In this document: in pieces, positions 48,639 through 57,661 of the stretch | Layout: every line of letters begins with the position of its first letter | Numbering within the stretch: position 1 is the stretch's first letter | Assembly (NCBI GenBank): GCA_937871915.1 | Contig: CALMPG010000018.1 | Coordinates: 49,041-113,040 of the forward strand | Source: an uncultured Phycisphaerales bacterium | GTDB lineage: Bacteria > Planctomycetota > Phycisphaerae > Phycisphaerales > UBA1924 | Length of the DNA: 64,000 nucleotides | Direction of reading: 5' to 3' | Notes under the pieces: model-generated | What the model was told of the DNA's origin: nothing | What the model saw: only the letters and a program-made list of their open reading frames with translations | Databases searched by the model: none | Translations under genes and position numbers: made by a program

Positions 48639-49823
48639 CTAGTCCGCCTTGAAGCCCGTCACGGGCAGGAAGTGGCCGTCGCGGTAGAAGACCTCGCCGT
48701 CGGCGGAGATCTCCCCGCCCGGGGATGTGGCGCGCTTCCGCATCTCGCAGACCATGTCCCAGTGCAGGCCGCTCTCGTTGCTCGAGCCGCTCTCGGGGTA
48801 GCCCGCGCCGACGGCGGCGTGGAAGGTGCCGCCGATCTTCTCGTCGAAGAGGGTGTTCCTGGTGTAGTCGGTGATGGAGTAGTTGGTGCCGATGGCGATC
48901 TCGCCGAGGTTGCGGGCCCCGGCGTCCTGGTCGAGCATCTCGACGAGGAACTTCTCGTTCTTGGTCGCGTGGGCGTCGACGACGCGCCCGCCGGCGAACT
49001 TCAGGCGGACGCCCTCGACCTCGCGGCCCTGGTACACGGCGGGGAAGGTGTAGTTCACGTGGCCCTCGACGCCGAAGCCGCCGATGGAGGGGAGCGTGGG
49101 GCCGGCGAAGACCTCGCCGTCGGGGAAGTTCTCGAGGCCGCCGCAGTTCACCCACGTGGCCTTGCTGACATCCACGCGCAGATTCACGCCGTCGTGACCG
49201 GCATGCGCGGGGACCTTGAAGTGCAGGGCCTTCTTGGTCTGGAGGTACTCGCGGACGCGCTCCTGCTTCTCGAAGATGGCCTTCCACGCGCCGACCGGGT
49301 CGGGCAGGTGCAGCAGGCCGGCCCGGAACACGAAGTCCTCGTAGGCCCGCAGCGACATCTCGGCGTCCTGGGCGTTGGCGCTCGTCGGGAAGAGCGTGCC
49401 GACCCAGCGGAGGCCCCCGGGCTGCTCGGACCTGGCCGCTCGTTCCATGAAAACCTTGAACCACGGCTTGCGGGCCGATTGGTGGGTGGCGACGCGCTTG
49501 GGGTCCACGCTCCCCATCGCTTTGGTGTTGGTCTCGGCCCAGAAGCCGATCTGCACGTCGATGGTTTGCACGCGATGGATGTCGATGGGCGAGCAGTAGC
49601 GGAGCTGGTCGTCGGTGCCGTGCTCGAGGAGCAGCCCGGCGAGCGACTCGCTCCGCGGGGCCCAGAAGGGATGGCCGCCGGCCTTGAGCACGGCCTCGAA
49701 GGTCGCCTCGATGAGGGGCATGGAGACGGGGTCGCCGGCGATGGCGACGATGTCGCCCTTCTTCACGCGGGTGGAGTAACGAACGAGCACATCGGCGAGT
49801 TTGTCGAGGCGGGAATCGCGCAT
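48639..49823 (-). CDS. M29-family aminopeptidase
   Basis: The 394-residue protein, started at ATG 49823 with AAAGGA 9 bases upstream, shows the thermophilic aminopeptidase pattern: LADVLVRYSTRVKKGD, GTLFPTSANAQDAEM, ENFPDGEVFAGP, and the metal-binding C-terminus DEKIGGTFHAAVGAGYPESG followed by GLHWDMVCEM. It releases N-terminal amino acids using two metal ions. It lies just downstream of lysK on the same strand. Confidence 0.9.
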   Translation of the reverse strand: MRDSRLDKLADVLVRYSTRVKKGDIVAIAGDPVSMPLIEATFEAVLKAGGHPFWAPRSESLAGLLLEHGTDDQLRYCSPIDIHRVQTIDVQIGFWAETNTKAMGSVDPKRVATHQSARKPWFKVFMERAARSEQPGGLRWVGTLFPTSANAQDAEMSLRAYEDFVFRAGLLHLPDPVGAWKAIFEKQERVREYLQTKKALHFKVPAHAGHDGVNLRVDVSKATWVNCGGLENFPDGEVFAGPTLPSIGGFGVEGHVNYTFPAVYQGREVEGVRLKFAGGRVVDAHATKNEKFLVEMLDQDAGARNLGEIAIGTNYSITDYTRNTLFDEKIGGTFHAAVGAGYPESGSSNESGLHWDMVCEMRKRATSPGGEISADGEVFYRDGHFLPVTGFKAD

Positions 49824-49889
49824 GAACTGCGGTCCTTTCAAGCCCGGCGCGGCCGGGGGGCGAGCACTCTGTGTCGAACGGGCCGATGT

Positions 49890-51734
49890 TCAGGCAATCT
49901 GGATCGGCAGGACTTTTCTCAGCTCCCGGGTGGCGTCGTCGACGCTTGCGCCGTCGGGCACGGCGATGCGGCGGATGTGCTGCTTGGAGTCGTCGGTGGT
50001 GATCCGCGCCTCGACGAAGGAGGCGGGCCCGACGGTGCGTGTCGTGAAGATCGCGTGGATCGCCTTGGACTTGCCCTCGACGGCGAACTTCCGCACCTGC
50101 TCGATGGTGGCGCACGACGCGGCCAGATACTCGGCCTCGTTGAGAGGAACGGCGGAGAAGAGCCGGACGAGGTCCTCTCGCCTGAGGAAGGCGAGGAGGT
50201 TGCCGGCCTTGGGGCCCCTGGTGTTGTCGAGCAGGACGCGGTAGAAGGCGAGGAAGGCGTCCTTCTGCTCGATGGGCGTCTCGCGGGCGGCGTCGAAGAC
50301 CGTCGCCTGGAGGGCCTCGCCGTTCCACTGGCAGGTCTTGAGTTTCTCCGCGAGCAGGCGGAGGAAGCCGCGCTGCACGGGGGAGAGTTCGCTCGCCCTG
50401 GGCGGCGGGGAAGTCTGGAGCGTGAGTCGCTCCTCGGGGGAGGCGAGGTTGGCGATGAAGTAGCGGGCGGCGTGGATGCGCCGGTCGAGATGGGCGCGCT
50501 CGACGGCGTTGAGGGCGGAGCCCTTGATGCGCTCGAACTCGGCGTAGATGTCGAGGTGGGGCATCTGGACGAGCGCGAGGACGAGTTGGAACTCGCAGTC
50601 GAAGTAGGCGCCGTCCGTCCGGCTCGGAGAGCCGGACCACCCGATCTCGCTGAGCAGGTAGTTCTTCTTCTCGTACTCGGGAAACTTGGGATCGCCGAAG
50701 GTCTTGGCGTGCGAGCGGTCGAACTCGTTGAAGAGTTTGACCAGCGCCTCCTCGGTGGGCTCGAAGTTGGCCTGGCTCTTCGGTCGCGTGCGGATCATGA
50801 GGAACCGCAGGATCTCGGGCGGGAGAAAGTCGGCCACCTGGCGCGCGGCGACGCCGAGGCCCTTGCTCGAGGACATCTTGGCCCCGCCGATGAGGATGAA
50901 GCCGTAGGGGATGTTCTGCGGGGCCTCGCGCCCGTAGATGGCCTTAAGGCAGTGGGCCGCGACGTCGCGCGAGCCGCCCTTGGTGTTGTGGTCCTCGCCC
51001 GCGCCCTCGATGGTGACGGGGAACGTGGCCCACTTGGCGACCCACTCGAGCTTCCACGGCAGTTTGCCCTTGCCGTCGAACGGCGAGACCTTGCCGCGAT
51101 GGCCGCACCCCTTGGCCCACTCGACCAGATCGGGACGGCAGACATACTCGACCGTCTTCCCGTCGTAGTTGGCGCACTCGGTGGTGCCGATGCGGCCGCA
51201 CCGCTCGCAGATGGTCTGGAACGGGAGCCAGCCGGCGGGGCGGTCGGAGTTGGAGACTTCCTTGTAGATCTCGCGGACGCGCTCGGCCTGCGACAGGATC
51301 CGATCGATGGCCTCGTTGAAGGAGCCGGTGCGGTACACATCCCGCATCCGATAGAACTCGCAGTCCACGCCGAGGTCCTTGAAGACCGACCAGAAGTCGG
51401 TGATGAAGTGGTCGGCCATGTCGGTGGCGTTTGATCCCGGCGGCGCGGGCGTGTTGCAGAGCGGCTGGCCGAGGTACTGCTGGAAGTGCTCCTTCATCCC
51501 GTGGGGGAGCTCGTCCACGGGGTCGTAGTCGTCGCAGCCGAATCGATATTTCACGGCAACGCCGCGTTCCTTGAGCGTGCGGAACATGGCGTCGTGGATG
51601 AGCACGCCGCGCAGGGCGCCGACGTGGGCTCGGCCCGAGGGGGTTTTCGAGTCGTTGATGACATGCACGCCGCCCGAGTTGGGCGGCATGGGATAGGTCT
51701 TGAGCGTTTCGGCGACTTCGTCGGTCCAGTGCAT
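49890..51734 (-). CDS. lysK: Class I lysyl-tRNA synthetase
   Basis: The 614-residue protein is of the class I (Rossmann) type, with the HIGH-like PSGRAHVGAL at 32-41 and KMSSSKG at 286-292. Other markers are CERCG/GTTECANY with a zinc-binding pattern, and EGAGEDHNTKGGSRDVAAH. This archaeal-type enzyme occurs in a minority of bacteria in place of class II LysS. It attaches lysine to tRNA-Lys. The C-terminal alpha-helical cage runs to the end. Its gene is downstream of a small lipoprotein and upstream of an aminopeptidase. Confidence 0.93.
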   Translation of the reverse strand: MHWTDEVAETLKTYPMPPNSGGVHVINDSKTPSGRAHVGALRGVLIHDAMFRTLKERGVAVKYRFGCDDYDPVDELPHGMKEHFQQYLGQPLCNTPAPPGSNATDMADHFITDFWSVFKDLGVDCEFYRMRDVYRTGSFNEAIDRILSQAERVREIYKEVSNSDRPAGWLPFQTICERCGRIGTTECANYDGKTVEYVCRPDLVEWAKGCGHRGKVSPFDGKGKLPWKLEWVAKWATFPVTIEGAGEDHNTKGGSRDVAAHCLKAIYGREAPQNIPYGFILIGGAKMSSSKGLGVAARQVADFLPPEILRFLMIRTRPKSQANFEPTEEALVKLFNEFDRSHAKTFGDPKFPEYEKKNYLLSEIGWSGSPSRTDGAYFDCEFQLVLALVQMPHLDIYAEFERIKGSALNAVERAHLDRRIHAARYFIANLASPEERLTLQTSPPPRASELSPVQRGFLRLLAEKLKTCQWNGEALQATVFDAARETPIEQKDAFLAFYRVLLDNTRGPKAGNLLAFLRREDLVRLFSAVPLNEAEYLAASCATIEQVRKFAVEGKSKAIHAIFTTRTVGPASFVEARITTDDSKQHIRRIAVPDGASVDDATRELRKVLPIQIA

Positions 51735-51847
51735 AGGGGGAGAAGGGTAGAGGCGTACGCCCGCGCTGACAAAGCGGCGCGAGCGACACCCTTGCCGCGT
51801 GTGCGGACGGCCTCTTACATGCTGTCGAACTCAGTTCGCCGGGACGC

Positions 51848-52135
51848 TCAGCGGTCGCGGGTGTATCCGCTCATGCGCGGCACTTCCGAGCGGCTGCCGA
51901 GGGCGTGCGGGCATTGGGGCTTGCGGGCGGCCTCGCGGCAGGCGATGTCGGCCGCGCCGGGGGGCGTGGAGCACTTGCCGCCGAGGAGTTGCTCGCGATG
52001 GACGCGCTCGCCGCGGGCGTTGAACCAGACGCCTTCGCGGTCGTTGAAACCGGCCGTTTCCTTCGCGCCGCTCTGGCACGCGCCGAGGATCATGGTCGCC
52101 ATCACCAGCAGGCCGAACGCGCAGGCACGTTTCAT
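51848..52135 (-). CDS. Small lipoprotein
   Basis: The 95-residue protein (start ATG 52135) has a lipoprotein signal peptide, MKRACAFGLLVMATMILGAC, with lipobox Cys at 20. The mature part is short, with FNDREGVWFNARGERVHREQ and four more cysteines that may form disulphides. No family recognised. Confidence 0.7.
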   Translation of the reverse strand: MKRACAFGLLVMATMILGACQSGAKETAGFNDREGVWFNARGERVHREQLLGGKCSTPPGAADIACREAARKPQCPHALGSRSEVPRMSGYTRDR

Positions 52136-52247
52136 GGTTCGTTCCCTTCGTCGAGGAGAAGCATCCAACACAGGCGGCACGCGCCGCCGCTCGTGCTGTA
52201 TTGTAAGGTCCGGCGCGGGAATCCGCACGCGAAATCCGGCCCGATAA

Positions 52248-55200
52248 TCACGGCTGCTGGGCGGGATTCGCGGTCACGCGGGCCCATTGTTCCTCGATCC
52301 GCCGAACGGATACCGGCACCACGGTCTCCTGGCGGCCGCCGGCATCGCCCCAGAGGGCGATGCGCCACTCCTCGAGCATCCACCGATAGAGCACGAGTTG
52401 GGGGTCGGCCCGCTCGGAGGGCGTTCCCTGCTCGACGCGCACGCGCAGTTTGGTGACCCAGGGCGCGATCTCGTGGAGGAGGCGGGTGTCGCGGGAGACA
52501 CCATCGAGCCCGCCGAGTCGGTCGAGCCTCCTCCTCGCCGCGCCGAGGTAGCGCGGGTACTGGCGGAGCCACTCCCAGGGCGTGCGCGTCCAGAAACCGC
52601 CCGCGAACAGATACGCGAGTTGCACGCGGAGATCGAGCACGGCCGCGCCCCACTCCGGGCGATCCTCCGCCTCTCGGAACACAGCGGCCATCGCCGTGTG
52701 TTCTCGCACGATCGACTCGGCGAGGGCGAACACCTCCGCGCCGCCCGAGCCGATGCGCATCCATGCGCGGTTGAGCCGCTCCTCGAAGGCTTCTTTGTTG
52801 CGCACGTCTTTGGCACCGGGCTCATCCCAGGCGCGGTGGGCGGTCAACTCGGCGAGGTCTTCCACGAGGCCTCGCCCCGAATCGCTGGCGTACGACGCGC
52901 TGATCAGCCCGGCGTGCAGGAGTTTCACCTTCTCGATGCCGGGCATCGTCTCGATGAGCGAGCGACACTCGCGGCGGGTGTGCAGGAAGAAGAGCCTCCG
53001 CAGGCCCGCGGCGTGGGCGGGCGCGGCCTTGTCGGCGCCGGCGAAGGGCCGGATCGAGACCTCCTCGGCCCCGCCCTCCTCGATCAGCGACGGGTGGACC
53101 GTGATGGTCCGGCCGTCGTGCTCGATGGCCACGGACTCGGGCATCGGCCCGAAGTCCCAGTGGAACACGCCGGAGCGGTTCCACGGTCCCTCGGGCATGC
53201 GCACCAGGGATTGCTCGGCCTGCCCCGCGAACTCGCGCCGGATCTGGGCCAGGTCGCGGCCGGACATGACGACCCTGCCGTGCTTGCGCGGGTCGATGAC
53301 GCGGATGTTCATGGTGAGGTGCCGGGGGAGGCGCTCCGGGTGCCAGTGCTCGCGGGCGACGAAGATGTTGGTCGCCTCTCGCAACGCCCGGGTGAGCGAC
53401 TCGATGAAGTCGCCCTTGGCGAAGGGCATGCGCGCGGCCGCGGCTTCGGCGGTCTGCGGCACGGGCACGAAGCTCGCGCGCAGGCTCTTGGGGAGTTCAC
53501 GCAAGAGGGCCTCGACCTTCTCTCGCACCACGCCCGGGACGAGCCAGTCGAGGCGCTGCTGGGTGAGTTCGCCGACGGCGTCGATGGGCGCGATGATGGT
53601 GATGCCGTCGTCGGGTGCGCCGCTGTCGTGCTTGTACTCGAGGACGAAGGAGCGGCCCTTGCCGGCGGCGTCCATGGTGATGGTCTCGGGAAACTGCTCC
53701 GGGGCGGGCTCCGTGGCGCCCGGAGCGAGCACATCCTCCTTCCGCATCATCAGCAGCGTTGGGTCGCGGGACTCGGCCTTGCGCCGCCAGTGCTCGAACT
53801 GCGTTCCCGTGGCCACATCCGGCGGGAGCCGCTTGTCGAAGAAGCCGAAGTGGGCGGCCTGATCCGCCAACAGGTCCGTCGTCCTCGCCTTCTCCTGCAT
53901 GTGCCTCACCTGGCGAGTGAGCGTGTGGTTGTGCTCGAAGAACTTCGCGTTGGTAAGATACTCCCCGCCGACGAGGGCGTGCTGGATGAACAGAGCGCGG
54001 CTGGCGCCCGGGTCGATCGGCGCGAGGGGGACGCGCCGACGCTTGACGATCTCCAGGCCGTAGAGCGTCTGCGATTCGAACACGAGGGCCTCGGCCCGGT
54101 CGGCGTCCCAGTGGGGGTCGGCGTAGGTGCGTTTGACGAGGTGCTGGGCCAGGGCCTCGATCCACTGGGGGGAGATCGACGCGGCGGTGCGGGCGTAGGT
54201 CCGGGTGGTCTTGACGATCTCGGCCGCCATGACCCACTTGGGGGTCTTCTTGAAAAGGACCGAGCCGGGGAAGATGTTGAACTTGATTCCGCGGGCCCCG
54301 TCGTAGTCGCCCTCGCCGAGCGCGACATCGCGCTGCGACCTCTCGTTCTTGTGGCCGATGGAGGAGAGCAGGCCCGTCAACAGGGCGCGGTGGATGTTCT
54401 CGGCCTTGGCCCCACCGCTCCCCTGCTCCCGTGCTCCCCTGCCGGGGTCCACCCGGAACCCCATCTCCGCCATCAACTCGCGGATCTGCGTGTGGGTGTC
54501 GTGCCACTCGCGGAAACGCAGGTACGAGACGAAGTGTTCCCGGCACCACTTGCGGAACTGGCTGCCCGAGAGGTGCTTCTGCTGCTTGTGGAGTTCCCGC
54601 CAGAGTTTCAACTGGCCGAGGAAGTCGGAGCCTTCCTCGCGGAAGATGGCGTGGGCCGCGTCGGCCTCGGTCTGCTTCTCCATGGGGCGCTCGCGCGGGT
54701 CCTGCGTGGCCAGGGCGCTGGCGATGACCAGCGCCTCGGCCATGGCCCGCTCGGCGTCGGCGGCGATGAGCATGCGGCCGATGCGCGGGTCGATGGGGAG
54801 GCGGGCGAGTTGGCGTCCGATCGGCGTGAGGTCCATGCGGAGGCCGCCGCTCGCGAGCGCGTTGATCTCCAGCAGCGTGTCGTAGCCGTCGCGGATGGAC
54901 TGGATGCCGGGGGGTTGGAGGAACGGGAAGTCCTCGATGTCGCCGAGGTCGAGGGCCTTCATCTGGAGGATCACGCTCGCGAGATTCGTTCTCAGGATCT
55001 CCGGATCGGTGTACTCCGGCCTCGCGTTGAAGTCATCTTCCGAATACAGCCGGTTGCACACCCCCGGCGAGGTGCGCCCGCACCGGCCGCTCCGCTGGTT
55101 GGCCGAGGCGCGGCTCACCTTCTCGATGGGCAGACGCTGCACCTTGATGCGGGGCGAGTAGCGGCTGATGCGGGCCACACCCACGTCGATGACGTACTTG

Positions 55201-56378
55201 ATTCCCGGGACCGTCAGCGACGTCTCGGCCACGTTGGTGGCGAGGATGATCCGGCGACGGCCGGGGGGAGGATCGAACACGCGCTGCTGCTCATCGGCGC
55301 TGAGACGGGCGTAGAGGGGGATCACATCCACGCGGTGGGCGGGCTTGAGCGGGTGCTTGCGGAGGGCCTCGGCGGTCTCGCGGATTTCTCGCTCGCCGGG
55401 AAGAAAGATCAGGATGTCGCCACCGCCGGTGGGATCGTGCTCGGTGCCCTGGCTGAGTTCATCGACGGCCCGCAGGATGCCCTGCTCGGTGTCGAGGTCG
55501 TCCTCGTCGGGGTGCTGGGCCTCGAGGGGGCGGTAGCGCATCTCGACGGGGTAGGTGCGGCCGGAGACTTCGATAATGGGGACGGGGGCCGTCGGTCGGA
55601 CGGCCCCCCCGGCCCCCGCGTTCCCGCGGGGGCTCAGTATGGGCGCGCCCGCGAAATGCTGCGCGAAACTCTTTGGGTCGATCGTTGCGGAGGTAATGAT
55701 CACCTTCAGGTCGGGCCGGCGGGGCAGGAGTTGCCGGAGGTATCCGAGCAGAAAGTCGATGTTCAACGATCGTTCGTGGGCCTCGTCGATGATGATCGTG
55801 TCGTACTGGCTCAGGGAGCGGTCGTGCTGCGTTTCGGCGAGCATGATGCCGTCGGTCATGAGTTTCAAGAGCGACCGCTCGCTGGTCTGGTCGGTGAAGC
55901 GCACCTTGAACCCGACGAGTTCGCCCAGTCGCGTGCCGAGTTCGCTGGCGATGCGCTGGGCGACCGACCGGGCCGCGATGCGGCGCGGCTGGGTGTGGCC
56001 GATCCAGCCGCGCGTGCCGCGACCGAGTTCGAGGAGCATCTTCGGGAGTTGCGTCGTCTTGCCCGAGCCGGTGGCCCCGCAGACCACGACCACCTGATGG
56101 TCGCGAATGGCGGCCATGATCTCGTCGCGCCGGGCGGCCACGGGGAGGTCCGGGTAGACGATCGCGGGGACGGCCGCGCGCCGGGCCTCAACCTGGGCCT
56201 GCGAGCCGGCGATGGCCTGCCGGATCTGCGCCAGCGGATCGCGGTCGCCGGCGGCGGTCGTCGCGTTGTGGTTGGAGGGCCGCCGCAGGCTCCGGATCCG
56301 CGCGTGCAACCGGCGTGCGTCGGCGATCATGCACCGGTCCAGGTCGCGCATCAGGTCTTGGGCCGAGGGGTCGTTCAC
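52248..56378 (-). CDS. hrpA: ATP-dependent DEAH-box RNA helicase HrpA
   Basis: The 1376-residue protein starts at GTG 56378. Walker A is GATGSGKTT (101-109), DEAH is at 198-201, followed by SATID, and the C-terminal helicase lobe contains RSGRCGRTSPGVC. After the helicase-associated and OB domains comes the long HrpA-specific C-terminus (DUF3418-type), as in E. coli HrpA (1300 residues). It remodels RNA or ribosome complexes. Some GTG/ATG alternatives upstream exist, but they add a poor leader. Confidence 0.93.
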   Translation of the reverse strand: MNDPSAQDLMRDLDRCMIADARRLHARIRSLRRPSNHNATTAAGDRDPLAQIRQAIAGSQAQVEARRAAVPAIVYPDLPVAARRDEIMAAIRDHQVVVVCGATGSGKTTQLPKMLLELGRGTRGWIGHTQPRRIAARSVAQRIASELGTRLGELVGFKVRFTDQTSERSLLKLMTDGIMLAETQHDRSLSQYDTIIIDEAHERSLNIDFLLGYLRQLLPRRPDLKVIITSATIDPKSFAQHFAGAPILSPRGNAGAGGAVRPTAPVPIIEVSGRTYPVEMRYRPLEAQHPDEDDLDTEQGILRAVDELSQGTEHDPTGGGDILIFLPGEREIRETAEALRKHPLKPAHRVDVIPLYARLSADEQQRVFDPPPGRRRIILATNVAETSLTVPGIKYVIDVGVARISRYSPRIKVQRLPIEKVSRASANQRSGRCGRTSPGVCNRLYSEDDFNARPEYTDPEILRTNLASVILQMKALDLGDIEDFPFLQPPGIQSIRDGYDTLLEINALASGGLRMDLTPIGRQLARLPIDPRIGRMLIAADAERAMAEALVIASALATQDPRERPMEKQTEADAAHAIFREEGSDFLGQLKLWRELHKQQKHLSGSQFRKWCREHFVSYLRFREWHDTHTQIRELMAEMGFRVDPGRGAREQGSGGAKAENIHRALLTGLLSSIGHKNERSQRDVALGEGDYDGARGIKFNIFPGSVLFKKTPKWVMAAEIVKTTRTYARTAASISPQWIEALAQHLVKRTYADPHWDADRAEALVFESQTLYGLEIVKRRRVPLAPIDPGASRALFIQHALVGGEYLTNAKFFEHNHTLTRQVRHMQEKARTTDLLADQAAHFGFFDKRLPPDVATGTQFEHWRRKAESRDPTLLMMRKEDVLAPGATEPAPEQFPETITMDAAGKGRSFVLEYKHDSGAPDDGITIIAPIDAVGELTQQRLDWLVPGVVREKVEALLRELPKSLRASFVPVPQTAEAAAARMPFAKGDFIESLTRALREATNIFVAREHWHPERLPRHLTMNIRVIDPRKHGRVVMSGRDLAQIRREFAGQAEQSLVRMPEGPWNRSGVFHWDFGPMPESVAIEHDGRTITVHPSLIEEGGAEEVSIRPFAGADKAAPAHAAGLRRLFFLHTRRECRSLIETMPGIEKVKLLHAGLISASYASDSGRGLVEDLAELTAHRAWDEPGAKDVRNKEAFEERLNRAWMRIGSGGAEVFALAESIVREHTAMAAVFREAEDRPEWGAAVLDLRVQLAYLFAGGFWTRTPWEWLRQYPRYLGAARRRLDRLGGLDGVSRDTRLLHEIAPWVTKLRVRVEQGTPSERADPQLVLYRWMLEEWRIALWGDAGGRQETVVPVSVRRIEEQWARVTANPAQQP

Positions 56379-56472
56379 GCGGGAGAGTATGGGCGGCTGG
56401 CCGGGAGTTCGCCGCGATTCAGGGCCCGATCGTGAGTACCCTTCCCGACACTCTCGCCAAAGGACCAACCCC

Positions 56473-57207
56473 ATGCGCCGCACCGAACGCGTCATCGCCT
56501 ATTCCGCCCTTGCCGTCGCCCTGATCGCCGTCGTCGGCCAGAGCGCGGGCCTGCGCATGGGCGCGCCCGCGGTGGGCGCGCCCATGGGCGCGGCCCCCGA
56601 GTCCGCCCGGCTGGCGACGTGCGACATCTACTCGATCGTGGAGCGCCTTGTCGAGAGCGACGCGTACGCCCCGGCCCGCAACATCGAGCAGGAGCGCGTG
56701 AAGGCCCGGCTGGCGCCGATGGAGGACGAGCTCAAGCGCCTCGACTCGGAGAACGCCAAGCTGCGCGAGGAGCTCTCCGGGGCCGACAGCAAGGACCCCG
56801 GCGCGCAGATGAAGCTCAAGACCTACAACGCCAACCAGTCGGAGTTTGAGTCCAAGATCAAAGCCTACAACGAGCTCAAGGCCCAGTTGGCCGACGGCTA
56901 TTCCTCGCTGATCGTCGGCCAGTTTGCCGAGGCGTACCAGCGGGTGCTGGCGGAGGCGAAGAAGATCGCCGAGGAGAAGGGATTCACTCACGTGATCGCC
57001 CAGAAGCGCGGCGAGATTTCCGCCCGCAATCCGCAGCAGCTCGTCGAGGAGTTCCTGGCCCGTCCGATCTCGGTGTCGCCGGCCGACGCGGACATCACGG
57101 AGGCGGTTCGCGTTTCGATGAAACTCCCGGAGAAGGCCGCCGGCGCCTCGCCGATGATGCCGATGGAGAGCCCGCGGCCGTCGTCGGACCCGACGCCCAA
57201 GCCCTGA
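56473..57207 (+). CDS. OmpH/Skp-like periplasmic chaperone
   Basis: The 244-residue protein has a signal peptide (IAYSALAVALIAVVGQSAG), then a short beta strand (LATCDIYSIVERLV), a long coiled coil (PMEDELKRLDSENAKLREEL, then NQSEFESKIKAYNELKAQLA), and the return FAEAYQRVLAEAKKIAEEKG helix followed by FTHVIAQKRGEI. This is the OmpH/Skp tentacle architecture. The C-terminus is a Pro-rich tail. It should help outer-membrane protein folding. It overlaps the NUDIX gene by one base (TGATG). Confidence 0.85.
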   Translation: MRRTERVIAYSALAVALIAVVGQSAGLRMGAPAVGAPMGAAPESARLATCDIYSIVERLVESDAYAPARNIEQERVKARLAPMEDELKRLDSENAKLREELSGADSKDPGAQMKLKTYNANQSEFESKIKAYNELKAQLADGYSSLIVGQFAEAYQRVLAEAKKIAEEKGFTHVIAQKRGEISARNPQQLVEEFLARPISVSPADADITEAVRVSMKLPEKAAGASPMMPMESPRPSSDPTPKP

Positions 57208-57647
57208 TGACGGCCCGCGACCCAGCCCACTGGCCGGAGTACTGCTGCGCGATCCTGCGCGATGCGGAGGGGCGGTATCTGCTGGAGCGCCGACCGGCGG
57301 ATGCGAAGGATGCGCCGGGGCTGCTCACGTGCTTTGGCGGGAAGCGGAATCCGGGCGAGCACCCGGACCGGTGCATCCGGCGGGAGATCTGGGAAGAGTT
57401 GCAGTGGCGAGTGGGGGCGTTGAAACTGGAGGCGCGCGTGCGGTTGATGGGGGCGGATGGGCGGGTGGTGGCGTGGTTCTATCGGGGGGCGGGGCCGGGG
57501 CCGGGGGTCACCGTCCGGACACTGCCGGGAGTTCGATGCGAATGGCACGACTCGACGGCCATCGCCGCTGCCGAGATCAGCGGCTGGCATCGTGCAGCGC
57601 TCGACGCGGAGGCCGCGGGCCGCGCCTCCGCCGTCATTGATGCGTAG
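57207..57647 (+). CDS. NUDIX hydrolase
   Basis: A 146-residue protein with a NUDIX box: GGKRNPGEHPDRCIRREIWE followed by ELQW, where REIWEEL supplies the metal-binding Glu residues. The ATG shares its A with the stop codon of the OmpH/Skp-like gene, so translation is coupled. Substrate specificity is unknown; it may hydrolyse nucleoside diphosphate derivatives. Confidence 0.88.
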   Translation: MTARDPAHWPEYCCAILRDAEGRYLLERRPADAKDAPGLLTCFGGKRNPGEHPDRCIRREIWEELQWRVGALKLEARVRLMGADGRVVAWFYRGAGPGPGVTVRTLPGVRCEWHDSTAIAAAEISGWHRAALDAEAAGRASAVIDA

Positions 57648-57661
57648 ACCTGCTGACTCGA

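Noticed and set aside
45514..50640. Continuous minus-strand reading frame of about 1,700 codons
   Set aside because: It is an artefact of high G+C: it runs antisense to the GH29 gene, the tRNA and the dockerin-like gene and out of frame through lysK and the aminopeptidase. Its product is Arg/Pro-rich without domains.
52287..56435. Plus-strand frame of about 1,380 codons antisense to hrpA
   Set aside because: Antisense shadow of a well-supported helicase gene; no motifs.
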